Assembly (NCBI GenBank): GCA_963805715.1
Contig: CAWDVK010000020.1
Coordinates: 868,001 to 932,000 of the forward strand
DNA: 64,000 nucleotides
From: CAWDVK01 sp963805715
Lineage (GTDB): Bacteria; Actinomycetota; Actinomycetes; Streptosporangiales; Streptosporangiaceae
Reading direction: 5' to 3'
Both the position numbers and the translations under genes were made by a program. Below, piece after piece: positions 1 through 8,212 of the stretch (the stretch's first letter is position 1; each line of letters begins with the position of its first letter). Below the pieces are notes generated by a model. It was not told the origin of the DNA. It saw only the letters and a list, made by a program, of their open reading frames with translations, and did not search any database.

Positions 1-327
1 CGCGAGCCGCGCGTCTCGGTGTCGCGCAGCGTGCTGCCGATCACCGAGGACATCGACCGCATGTACTTCGGCGGGCAGGCGCATGAGGACCAGATCGGGC
101 TACTCGACGGCGTGCGGTCGCGCTTCGGCCGGACGTTCACCGGTGAGCCGGAGCGCATCGCCGCGGAACTGGCGGCCGACGAGGCCGTGCAGGCGGCCGA
201 CACGGTGCTGTTCACCGTGCCCAACCAGCTTGGCGTGGCCTACAACGCCCGGATCCTGGAGACCATCGCCGCGCATATCGCGCCCGCCATCGGCTGGAAG
301 CCAGCCAGCGCCGCGACAGCGGCCTGA
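1..327 (+). CDS. LLM-class flavin-dependent oxidoreductase, C-terminal part
   Basis: The reading frame is open from base 1, so the gene starts outside the window and only about 108 C-terminal residues are present. The segment with GQAHEDQIGLLDG, the run FTGEPERIAAEL and the late VPNQLGVAYNARILETIAAHIAP resemble the last helices of luciferase-like (bacterial luciferase / F420- or FMN-dependent) monooxygenases, where GxPExVAxEL followed by an LG-rich segment is usual. Such enzymes oxidise small organic substrates with reduced flavin or F420. Cofactor and substrate cannot be decided from the tail alone. Confidence 0.75.
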   Translation, partial: REPRVSVSRSVLPITEDIDRMYFGGQAHEDQIGLLDGVRSRFGRTFTGEPERIAAELAADEAVQAADTVLFTVPNQLGVAYNARILETIAAHIAPAIGWKPASAATAA

Positions 328-422
328 CCGGGCCCCCGACCGGAGCCGCCGACCGGAGCCGCCGCGCCCGGACCGGCTCCGCGCGATCCTGGCTCAACGC
401 GACGCAGGGACAAGGGGCGGCC

Positions 423-477
423 TTGACAGCAAAACGCTAACGATATATCTTTGATCTATCCGAGAACATCGAGATAG
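423..477 (+). promoter_or_regulatory. Sigma-70-like promoter with overlapping inverted repeat
   Basis: A TTGACA at 423-428 is followed after 17 bp by TATCTT at 446-451. Just downstream is an AT-rich stretch with CTATC at 456-460 and GATAG at 473-477, an interrupted inverted repeat. This is the only clearly AT-rich patch near here and lies about 55 bp before the gene at 534. The repeat could be an operator for a PadR- or TetR-like repressor; that part is inference. Confidence 0.5.
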
Positions 478-533
478 TCCGGGAACAGGTCCCGGACAGC
501 GTTCCGGAGACGAACAGGTCAGGAGAACTTGTC

Positions 534-950
534 ATGAAGGACCAAGAATTCCGGCGGCACGACCGCCACGAAGCAGGACCGTCCGGCTGCCAGCACGGTG
601 ACGACAGCCCGCACCCCGGCGAGGACGAACCCCGGCGGACGCACGGCGGCGGCTGGCGCCGCGGCCCCGGCCGCGGCGGATTCCCCGCCGGGCCGCCCGG
701 CTTCCGGGGCCCGGGCCCCTGGGCACGCGGCCCGAGAATGCGCGGCCCGTGGGACGTCACCGGCGAAACAGGTACCGGGATCCAGCTGCGCGCCCTCACG
801 CGCCAGCTGGCGATGGCCGCCTCGCAGGTTGCGGGCTCGGGCACCGATGCCCAGCAGGCGCAGGCCAGCCAGATTCTCGCCGACAGCCGCAGGTCGCTGT
901 ACCAGATCCTCGCCAGCAGCGAGGACGAGGCGACCGCTCAGCAGAACTAG
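534..950 (+). CDS. Gly/Arg/Pro-rich small protein of unknown function
   Basis: 138 residues; an AGGAG ribosome binding site lies 9 bases before the ATG. The first 80 residues are hydrophilic, His- and Asp-rich, then become a low-complexity Gly/Arg/Pro block (RRGPGRGGFPAGPPGFRGPG). The last 60 residues look like two amphipathic helices (LTRQLAMAASQVAGSG and ASQILADSRRSLYQILASS). Similar Gly-Pro-Arg leaders occur in some actinobacterial PadR-type regulators, but no winged-helix domain is present here. The good promoter and ribosome site argue that it is expressed. Function unknown. Confidence 0.6.
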   Translation: MKDQEFRRHDRHEAGPSGCQHGDDSPHPGEDEPRRTHGGGWRRGPGRGGFPAGPPGFRGPGPWARGPRMRGPWDVTGETGTGIQLRALTRQLAMAASQVAGSGTDAQQAQASQILADSRRSLYQILASSEDEATAQQN

Positions 951-1092
951 CCACGCCGCGCGACCCGCACGGGCCGCGCGGCCAGGTCCCAGCATCCAGC
1001 CGGCACGCAACCGCGGGCCGGCTCGATCTGGCAGTGGCGCCGGATGACAGCGGCGGACGGGCCGGAGGAGGCCGCGGTCCAGGAGCCTTATC

Positions 1093-1545
1093 TCACCAGG
1101 TCAGGACGAGCCAGGTAACAAGTCCGAAGGCCAGGTGCGGGACTATGTCGCTGATCCAGGACGTCGCGTCCCAGGTCGACGGGTCGCTGACGCCGAGCGC
1201 CTTCATGCCGTAATCGGTGGCGGCCATCGCGGCGCCGCCCAGCAGGGCCGGGCCGAGAACCGGGCCGAGCCTGCGGACCACGAAGGAGAACTCCCCCGCC
1301 GCCGCGCCGACGGCCACGCCGGTACCGATGCCGGCCAGCGCGCCGAGGGCCTGCACGCGGTTCTGGCGCTCCTCCCCCTCGCCGGGGATGGCCTGGCCAG
1401 TGCGCTTGGCCAGCTCCTCGACCACCTGCTCGGGTGCGCTGCTGGCCGAGCGCCCGCGCAGGGCCATATCGGCGTAGGAAGCAAGGTCCAGTGCCGCCGT
1501 CCCGGCCAGCCCGGCCGCCGCTCCCTTGATCGTCCTGCTCAGCAT
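1093..1545 (-). CDS. Small membrane protein, unknown function
   Basis: 150 residues with a short helical segment after the start (IKGAAAGLAGTAALDLASYADMALRG), a charged loop containing EELAKRTGQAIPGEGEERQNR, then three hydrophobic segments (ALGALAGIGTGVAVGAAAG, LGPVLGPALLGGAAMAATD and IVPHLAFGLVTWLVLTW at the very C-terminus). Predicted to sit in the inner membrane. It stands alone between a plus-strand hypothetical gene and a transporter remnant; no enzymatic motif is visible. Confidence 0.65.
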   Translation of the reverse strand: MLSRTIKGAAAGLAGTAALDLASYADMALRGRSASSAPEQVVEELAKRTGQAIPGEGEERQNRVQALGALAGIGTGVAVGAAAGEFSFVVRRLGPVLGPALLGGAAMAATDYGMKALGVSDPSTWDATSWISDIVPHLAFGLVTWLVLTW

Positions 1546-1643
1546 GCAGGCATGCTGCCCCCCGAAGCCGGATCAAAACCGATGACGGCCACCGGCCCGG
1601 CCGAAGGGACGGCCGAAGGGGCGGCCGCCTTGCCGCCGGGCTG

Positions 1644-1743
1644 ATGCTGAACCGGCTGAGCGGCCAGATCACGATGACGGCCGGCCCGGCGCTCGCCGGC
1701 CTCATCGCGGCGGTGCCGCACCTCGGCCTGCAGGCGTGCTACG
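1644..1743 (+). pseudogene. Remnant of a major facilitator (MFS) exporter
   Basis: The translation starting at 1644 reads LSGQITMTAGPALAGLIAAV followed by PHLGLQACY. This matches the central segment of actinobacterial EntS-like MFS exporters, where a helix with (A/I)GPALAGL is followed by a short loop ending in ACYLVD. Homology stops abruptly after CY and the frame then runs into low-complexity sequence. No start or other transmembrane helices remain, so this is a relic of about 33 codons. The rest of 1546-1901 holds nothing recognisable. Confidence 0.5.
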
Positions 1744-1901
1744 GCCGGCCTTCGCCCGCTACCGGCACCAGGCCAGCGAGCCAGGCCAGCGAGCCAGCCG
1801 GGCACAGCCTGCAGGTGGCCGGCCCGGCCGCGACGGGCTGAGGAAGCAGGCCGGGCAAAGCCAGCTGCCGGGTGCGGCCAGCGGGCTCCGGCCGCTCAGC
1901 G

Positions 1902-3520
1902 TCACTGCTCGGCGGACGTCCCGGCCGGATGCAGCGCCAGCCCGACGGAACCGATCCCGACGGTGTTCCTGCCCCGCTGCTTGGCCAGGTAGAGCTGGGC
2001 GTCGGCCGCGGCAATGACGGACTGCCAGCTGGTGGCAGGCCCGCAGGCGACGCCGAAGCTTCCGGTGACGCGAAGCCCGGGCGCGACGGAGGTCCAGTCG
2101 TCGGCGACCATGGCGAGCCGGAGCCGCTCGGCGAATCCGCGCGCAGCGCGCAGGCTCACGCCGGGCAGCGCGAGCACGAACTCGTCGCCGCCATACCGGA
2201 TCGCCACCTGCCCCGCGCGTGTCTCGCCCACGAGCAGCTGACCCAGCCGGCGCAGGACAGCATCGCCCGCATCATGCCCCAGGGTGTCGTTGATCGCCTT
2301 GAGGTGGTCGACGTCGACGATGATGAAGGCCACGCCCGAGGACCGCACGGCGTCCTCGCTGAGGAAGCGCTCGAGCAGGCGGCGGTTGCCGGTGCCGGTG
2401 AGGGCATCTTCCTCGGCCGAGCGCGCGGCCTCCGCCGCCCGGGCCCTGAGTTCCTTGCGGTCCTTCTCGAGACCCACCCGCACCCACGTCTCGGCCACCA
2501 GCTGCCTCGCCTGGCGCTGGTGGATCCCCCACAGGAACGCCTTGACCTGCCGGGCGCTGGCCAGCGCGCCGGCCAGGTCCCCGGCGGCCTCCCGGCACGC
2601 GGCGAGCTCCTCGTGCGCCAGCATCAGCTCATGGTCGTCGCCGCTCGTATCCGCGATGGCCACGGCCTGGCTGGCCAGGGTCACGGCGCGGTCCGCCTGA
2701 CCGGTCAGGCGCAGGCAGCGTGCCTCCACCCAGGCCAGCGCGGCCCGCTGAGCCGCGGTGCTGATGGCCGCGGTGCCGGGCCGGAACTCCTCGATGAGTC
2801 GTAACGCGTCGTCAGCCCGGCCAAGCTCGCAGAGCACCTCGGCGAGCAGCCGGTGACTTCCGGACCGGCCGTTCAGCTCGGCAGCGCTCCCGGCGAGCAG
2901 CCTGCGCACGACGATCTCGGCCCGGCCCAGCAGCGCGACGCCGCCGTCTAAGCCGGATAGCTGGCGCTGCCGGAAGGCGAGCAGCAGCGCGTCGGCAATG
3001 TTGTGAGCTGGCGGTGGATCTTCTCGGCGTCGCCGGTCCGCTCGGCGGCCGCCAGCGAGACCTCGAACAGTTCCACGGCCCGGTCGTAGTCCAGGAACGA
3101 GTAGCAGAAGATCCCCAGCCGGTTGGCGATCTCGGTGAGCAGCCGGCCGTCGGTCACGGTGTCCAGCCCGAGGATGCTCTTGGTCGCCAGCTCCGAGGCG
3201 AGCGAGAGCTCGCCCAGCCGGGATGCGTGCGCCGCCCCGAGGCTGGCCGCATCGACCGCCTGCTCGGGCTCGCCGGCCATCTCGAACAGGCTCATGGCGG
3301 CGCGCGCGTCGCGGCAGACATCGGCCGTGCGCCACTGGTTGGACCGGACGCGCGCCCGGCACATGAGCAGCCCGGCGCGGTCGGCCGGCGCGGTGACCGA
3401 CTCGAGCGAGCGCCCGATCTCGGTCAGGCACTCCTCGCAGGCTTCCGGCGTCGCAGCCCGGCTGGCGCGCTCGAAGAGGGCCTGGTAATCGACACCCGAG
3501 CCTGTGCTGTGCTCCATCAC
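1902..3520 (-). pseudogene. Diguanylate cyclase (TPR-like repeats plus GGDEF), single-base frameshift
   Basis: GGDEF enzymes condense two GTP into the second messenger c-di-GMP. The upstream part (start GTG/ATG at 3520/3517) gives a helical TPR-like domain. The downstream frame carries more helical repeats and a full GGDEF domain: DALTGTGNRR, IVDVDHLKAINDTLGHDAGD and the active loop RYGGDEFVLALP. No RxxD inhibitory site is seen before the loop. The two halves are in different frames. At about 3000-3008 the reading passes from HRQLT into TLPTRCC and stops at 2948, whereas restoring one missing base continues HRQLTNIADALLLAFRQRQ. The intact protein would be about 539 residues. One missing base explains everything, so either a recent mutation or a read error. 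Confidence 0.8.
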
Positions 3521-3640
3521 TGCCTGCCTTGGTCAGCGGCATGCTCGCCGTCGTGCCCAGGGCTCGTCCGTCGGCCAGCGACGATGCCCCCGGAGCACCG
3601 ATTCGCCCGCCCCGGCCCAATGTCCCTATCTGCCTGCTCC

Positions 3641-4768
3641 TCACAGATTGCCCGATCCAGGCCGTCCGCGCGGGAGAAGGACCGACGAGGCCGGTCTCGG
3701 ATGCCGGTCTCCGGGCCGTCCTTGCTCTGGCCAGGCCCGGCCCGGCGCTACGGGGCTGCCGCGAGCGGGATGGCGGCGTTGAGCGCGTCCAGGGCGAGCT
3801 TGCCGGCAGGCATCCGCCTGGTCGAAGGGCCCGCTCCAGTGCAGTCCGAACTGGTTCCCGGCGTTCCGGTCGTTGTCCCAGATGGAGCGGGCGTTCCGGA
3901 GGATGAACTCGCGGTAGGCCGGGCGGCGGCTCTGCAGGAAGAAGTCGTAGAGGTTGCGCACGAAGATGCCCTTGAACTGCGGCCGGTCCCCGTCGTCCGG
4001 GCGGGTGTCCATTTCCTTGGGCTCGACCAGGATGCCCGGCGGGTCCGCCGGCGGCGGGGTGGTCAGCTCGCGCAGCGCGGCGCCGGCGATGGTCTCCCCC
4101 TGGTCCAGGTAGGCGCGATCGCCGGTGATCTCGTGCATCGCGGCCAGCCCGCCGAGGATCACGCCCTGGTTGTAGGTCCAGGTGATGCCGCCGTTGTTCT
4201 GGCAGTCCGGCGTGAGCCCGTCATTGACCAGGCCGCTGGGGCCGATCATGCCCGTGGAGCTGAACCATTCCCACTCCCGCAGCGCCCATTTCAGGTAGTA
4301 CCCGTCCTGGCCCGGCACGCGCTGGTGCAGGCGGGCCGCGAGGGTGAGGAACTGCTCGTTGGTGATCGCGTTCTTGTACTTCCGGTCCTGGTTCCACCAC
4401 ACGCCGCCGCCGCAGGTGTCGTCCCAGCCGGTCTCGGCGTGCGCGAAGATCTTCCGGGCCGCGTCGAGGTACCGGCTCTCGCCGGTCAGGTCGTAGGCCG
4501 CGACCCAGGCCAGCCCCCACCACATGTTGTCGTCGAAGTACCGGACAATGAAATCGCCGTGCCGCCGCCAGGCACCGGTGAACGTCCTGTCGATGACCCG
4601 CGCGTAGCTGCGGTCCCCGGTGCGCTGCGTGTAGGCGATCACGGCGGTCAGCGCGTTGGCGGCGTTCCACCAGCCGGTGGTACGCCACCGGCCGCTCCAT
4701 GGCCGGTACCAGCGGTGCAGCGCGCTCATCCCGGCTGCCGCCCGGGCACGGTGGTCGGGCTCCGCCAT
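3641..4768 (-). CDS. Glycoside hydrolase family 76 (alpha-1,6-mannanase-like), shifted C-terminus
   Basis: GH76 enzymes are (alpha/alpha)6-barrel endo-alpha-1,6-mannanases acting on mannan or mannosylated envelope polymers. The family Asp-Asp motif is visible (RYFDDNMWWGLAW), as are WDDTCGGGVWWNQ, KNAITNEQFLTLAARL and GGITWTYNQGVILGGLA. No signal peptide is seen, so export is unproven. After FDQADA the reading becomes Arg/Pro-rich and runs to 3641. In the next frame the same DNA reads AGKLALDALNAAIPLAAAP and stops at 3748-3750, which is the expected family ending. One extra base near 3815-3820 accounts for the change. The catalytic region is intact, so the enzyme may still work. Confidence 0.8.
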   Translation of the reverse strand: MAEPDHRARAAAGMSALHRWYRPWSGRWRTTGWWNAANALTAVIAYTQRTGDRSYARVIDRTFTGAWRRHGDFIVRYFDDNMWWGLAWVAAYDLTGESRYLDAARKIFAHAETGWDDTCGGGVWWNQDRKYKNAITNEQFLTLAARLHQRVPGQDGYYLKWALREWEWFSSTGMIGPSGLVNDGLTPDCQNNGGITWTYNQGVILGGLAAMHEITGDRAYLDQGETIAGAALRELTTPPPADPPGILVEPKEMDTRPDDGDRPQFKGIFVRNLYDFFLQSRRPAYREFILRNARSIWDNDRNAGNQFGLHWSGPFDQADACRQARPGRAQRRHPARGSPVAPGRAWPEQGRPGDRHPRPASSVLLPRGRPGSGNL

Positions 4769-4908
4769 GCGTGACCTCCCGCCGGATTGCGCTTCCGGGC
4801 GCCGTCCCCGCCTCAGGCCGCCAGCCGCCGGGCCTGGGGCGGCGGAGCCTCGCCCGGCTCATCTCCTGGTGCCCAATCTAGCGGTAGCGGCCTTACTGGC
4901 CCGCCGGG

Positions 4909-5885
4909 CTACTGGCCCGCCGTCAGCGCCCGCAGGCTCAGCGGGAAGGACGGGGCCGGGACCGTGGCCAGGCAGCTGGTGTCGAGGCGCGCCGCGCTGG
5001 CCGACTCGATGAACGCCTGGGTCAGCGGATCGCCGCAGATCACCCAGCTGAGGGGGCGATCATCGCGTTGCCGCTGCCGCCCGCCAGGCTCTGCGGGCTC
5101 TCCCCCGCGGCCAGCAGCGCCCTGGTGACCGCCACCAGGCCCGCGGCGTGATCGGCAGAGCCGCCGAGGGCGTGGATCAGCACCGGCAGCTGGGCTGCGG
5201 TAACCGGATCCATCATCATCTGGTGGGTCAGGGCGACGAACTCACCGGCGTCCAGCCGGATCGGCTTGCCGAAGGGAGAATGCGCGGCCGGGACCGCCCA
5301 GGGCGAGCGGGCCAGCGAGCAGCGCGGCCCAGTCCGCGGCCAGCCGCGGGAAGGCCCGGTGGCAGGACGGGTCGCGGTCGCAGCGGGCGAGGGCATGGCC
5401 GAGCGCCAGCTGGGCGTTGCCGGGGAACCGCTAGACATCGGCTGCGGCAGCTCGGCGGGGATATCGCCCACTGCCGAGTCGCCGGGACCGCCGGCGAAAA
5501 AGACCACCGGGTCCGGCGCCCGGCCCGGGCCGGTCGCCGGGATGACCGCGAACCGGACCGGGATGGTGCGTCCCTGGCCGGTCAGCCGGTCCTCCGGCAC
5601 GATCAGCGTCCCGCACCGGGCGATCCTGCCGTCGGCATAGCAGGACCGCACCCGCAGCGAGCCCGCGGGCCCCGCCGATGGCGTAGCCGCGCTTCCGCTG
5701 CACGATGCTGCCGCCAGGCACAGCGCGGTAAAGATCATGCATAACGGCCCTGCATGCCCGGTCCGCCTGCGGCGCCTCGCCGCGGCCTGCCGCAGGGAGC
5801 CGCGGTCCGGCTTCGCCGGGCAGCTGCCCCCAGCGGAAAGGCCATTGTCACGCCAGCTGTCGATCATGCTCATGTCGCGCCTCAC
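4909..5885 (-). pseudogene. Secreted alpha/beta hydrolase (tripeptidyl-aminopeptidase-like) relic
   Basis: The first part (from 5885) has a lipoprotein-type signal (IFTALCLAAASCSGSA) and the family start RCGTLIVPEDR and DPVVFFAGGPGDSA, the oxyanion-loop region. Then homology breaks. A second frame gives GNAQLALGHALARCDRDPSC and HRAFPRLAADWAALLAG, the cap region. A third frame gives IRLDAGEFVALTHQMMMDP, and the last frame ends DPLTQAFIESASAARLDTSC and stops at 4909-4911. The roughly 100-residue stretch with the nucleophile (GxSxG) is missing between the first and second pieces. Several frameshifts plus a core deletion make it non-functional. Confidence 0.75.
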
Positions 5886-5960
5886 AGGCTCGGACTCCGG
5901 TCACGACGGTAAGGCTCGCCGCCAGGGCGGGTCAGGGCCGAAGGCCCGCCGCCGCGGGCA

Positions 5961-6242
5961 TCAGCCGGCGCACGGGCCCGAGCGCTTCCCTGATCGCCGA
6001 GGCGAAGCGATGCCGAGCTCGTTGACCAGCCGGCTGATGATCAGCCCGCCGCCGTGCACCCGGAACGTCGTGGTCTCGCCGTCCCGGACGACGCGGACCG
6101 TCGCGGACGACAGTGATCCGTGCTGGACCGCCAGCGTGCCGCTTCCGCGCGCGGTCACCTCGTAGCCGCTGCCGAGCTGCCTGCCCAGGGCGTCAGCGGC
6201 CTGCTGCACGGCTATCCCTCTGGGTATCGTCACGGTTGGCAT
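5961..6242 (-). CDS. Small conserved actinobacterial protein, probably with frameshifted tail
   Basis: 93 residues beginning MPTVTIPRGIAVQQAADALG, followed by YEVTARGSGTLAVQHGSLSSA and TTTFRVHGGGLIISRLVNEL. The layout (helix, then an antiparallel sheet) suggests a small alpha/beta fold; function unknown. After LGIA the track reads SPRRSGKRSGPCAG. The neighbouring frame reads FASAIREALGPVRRLMPAAA and stops at 5932-5934, a better amphipathic last helix. A one-base change near 6000 is therefore likely. The upstream bases contain AAAGAAGGGAGG, a strong ribosome site before the ATG at 6242. Confidence 0.55.
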   Translation of the reverse strand: MPTVTIPRGIAVQQAADALGRQLGSGYEVTARGSGTLAVQHGSLSSATVRVVRDGETTTFRVHGGGLIISRLVNELGIASPRRSGKRSGPCAG

Positions 6243-6351
6243 GCCGGGCCTCCCTTCTTTGCCGGCTATTGGCTGATCGCGGACTCAGGGCAGCGGGCCA
6301 GCCGCCCCAGCCGGCTGTCTCGGGTCCCGCCATGGCGCTGCTCCTGGTGAA

Positions 6352-6561
6352 TCAGCCGCCGCGCGACAGCCAGCTGAACCGGCGCACGGCGACAATCAGC
6401 CCGGCGGCGCCCCGGGCGGCCAGGACGGCGAGGTCGCCCCAGCGCAGCCCGGACCCGGTGGTGTGCGGGTTGTGTGCGGCCAGCAGGGCGGCGGCCAGGT
6501 GCTCGACGGGAAAGACCTTGCCGACGGCGGCCAGCCAGCGATGCGCGCGTCCACCGGATCA
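6352..6561 (-). pseudogene. C-terminal remnant of an ABC-2 type transporter permease
   Basis: On the minus strand, after an in-frame TGA, the translation reads LAAVGKVFPVEHLAAALLAA, then HNPHTTGSGLRWGDLAVLAA and GAAGLIVAVRRFSWLSRGG before a TGA at 6352-6354. This is the characteristic last 65 residues of actinobacterial ABC-2 permeases (FPV-HLA-AL-AAYNPHTTGSG, WGDLAVL, final transmembrane helix). Nothing upstream continues it: 6562-6810 has no recognisable coding sequence. A deletion removed the rest of the gene and its ATPase. Confidence 0.7.
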
Positions 6562-6813
6562 GCCTTTCTTGTGCGGTTCTCAGCTTCAGCGTCGGCCGGG
6601 CCAGTCGCCTCATTACAGGGCCTAAGGTCACATCCTGCGCTCGCGTTGCCTGCGCGCTGGCACCGGGGAAGACAGCCGGGCGCCGCCGGGATAGCCGGCA
6701 CCCTCGGGCAGCTCGGGATCCTGGCCGGGCCCGGCCGCGCCGGGCCGGCGCAGTGGTCATGACGACACGCATCCGTCCGGGTGTCGTTACCGGCCTGCCG
6801 CGGCTGCCCTGTG

Positions 6814-6832
6814 ATCACCTAGGTCGGGTGAT
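6814..6832. promoter_or_regulatory. Inverted repeat upstream of the truncated MFS gene
   Basis: ATCACC at 6814-6819 and GGTGAT at 6827-6832 form a 6-bp inverted repeat with a 7-bp spacer, about 70 bp before the MFS start. Position and form fit a TetR/MarR operator, but no regulator gene is adjacent, so this is a weak call. Confidence 0.25.
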
Positions 6833-6898
6833 GCGACGCCAGCCGCCGGCGTGCGATCGTGTCGGTTTTGCTGTTTCTCCTCCAGATTGGGCAGGCCC

Positions 6899-7490
6899 AT
6901 GAACGTGAGCCAGCAGCCCGGAGCGACCCGCACGAGCGAGATCGCGACTGCGGCAGCCGGGATGGTGCTGCTGACGCTGGCCTCAGCGCAATTCCTGATG
7001 ACGCTGGACAGCTCGGTCATGAACGTGTCGATCGCGACCGTCGCCCGGGACGTCGACACGACCGTGACCGGGATCCAGACCGCGATTACCTTCTACACCC
7101 TGGTGATGGCCTCCCTCATGATCACGGGCGGCAAGCTCGGGCAGATCCTCGGCCGCAGGCGCGCGTTCTCCATCGGGTGCGTCATCTACGGGTCCGGGTC
7201 CCTGATCACCGCGCTCGCCCCGAATCTGGCCGTGCTGATGGCCGGATGGTCCGTCCTCGAGGGCACCGGCGCCGCGCTGATCATGCCGGCCATCGTCGCG
7301 CTGGTCGCGTCGAACTTCGCGCGCGATCAGCGCCCCCGGGCCTACGGTCTCGTTGCCTCCGCCGCCGCGATCGCGGTGGCGGCCGGGCCCCTGATCGGCG
7401 GCCTGTTCACGACCTACCTGTCCTGGAGGTGGGTCTTCGTGAGCGAGGTGCTGGTCGTGCTCGTCATCCTGGTGCTGAGCCCCCGGCGGC
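6899..7490 (+). pseudogene. DHA2-type MFS drug transporter, truncated after about six helices
   Basis: Starting at ATG 6899 the protein has helix 1 with FLMTLDSSVMNVSIATVARD (the DHA2 motif LDxTxxNVALP), the loop GGKLGQILGRRRAF (motif A) and helices to about VFVSEVLVVLVILVLSP. These are proton-driven multidrug exporters, normally with 14 helices and about 480-550 residues. Here homology ends near 7480. The frame then runs, to a stop at 7828, through the antisense of the flavodoxin gene. Two copies of a 15-bp CGGCGGCCCGGCTCC unit sit exactly at the break (about 7486-7515), which suggests a repeat-mediated deletion. Not expected to transport. Confidence 0.75.
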
Positions 7491-7533
7491 CCGGCTCCCC
7501 GGCGGCCCGGCTCCTCGGCAGCCGGCGACGGGG

Positions 7534-8040
7534 TCAGGCGTCCTGCCGAGCAGCGGCGGACAGCTCCGCGGCGACACTCCGCGCCCACTGGCGCACCTGG
7601 GCGGCGTCGCGCCAGTCACCTCCGTGCTTCTTCGCCATGGCGCTGGCCGGGAAGCCCTTCGCGTCCGGTGAGAGCCGGCCGCCGAAGGTGACGTGCCCGC
7701 GTGCGCCAGTCCGCTCCATCAAAGCGCTGACTCCCTTGACCGGCGGTATGTCGCCGCGGACGGCCGAGTCGTCCAGCGGGCCGCTGGAGAAGAAGTACGT
7801 CGGGCGCTGCCGGAGTTCCGCGGCGTGACGCCGCACGAACCGGCGGGCCGCCTTATGCCAGCGGAAGGCATAAAGAGCGCCGCCCACGATGACAGCGTCG
7901 TAGTCGTCCAGCCGCCGCCGGACCTGGCCGGCCGGGATCACATCGACGATCAGCCCCTCCTCCTGCAGGCCGTCCGCGACCATCTCGGCCAGCCCCTGGG
8001 TGCCTCCGCGTGTCGAACCGTACGTCACTAGGACTCGCAT
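7534..8040 (-). CDS. Flavodoxin-domain protein (protoporphyrinogen-oxidase/HemG-like)
   Basis: 168 residues. The start MRVLVTYGSTRGGTQGLAEM is the FMN phosphate-binding loop of the flavodoxin fold. DYDAVIVGGALYAFRWHKAA and the later YFFSSGPLDDS match the loops that hold the isoalloxazine ring in the Flavodoxin_5/HemG-like family. It probably shuttles electrons or reduces a small molecule in the cytoplasm; the true HemG role is not proven. The ATG at 8040 is chosen because an AAAGGAGGT ribosome site lies 8 bases upstream and the FMN motif starts directly after it. Its stop lies just beyond the broken MFS gene. Confidence 0.8.
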   Translation of the reverse strand: MRVLVTYGSTRGGTQGLAEMVADGLQEEGLIVDVIPAGQVRRRLDDYDAVIVGGALYAFRWHKAARRFVRRHAAELRQRPTYFFSSGPLDDSAVRGDIPPVKGVSALMERTGARGHVTFGGRLSPDAKGFPASAMAKKHGGDWRDAAQVRQWARSVAAELSAAARQDA

Positions 8041-8212
8041 CGGGCACCTCCTTTCCCTGCGGCCAGACTGCGCGGCCGCCAGGCGCGGCTCCAGGGACCA
8101 TGGTCCTTCGTCCGGTCCCGGCGCCGTGCTGCCCGGCCTGGCAGGCCCGACGGCCGGCCCCGCCAGCACACCGGACGTCCGACACCGGGGGCGCGGGCGG
8201 CATCATGTTCAG

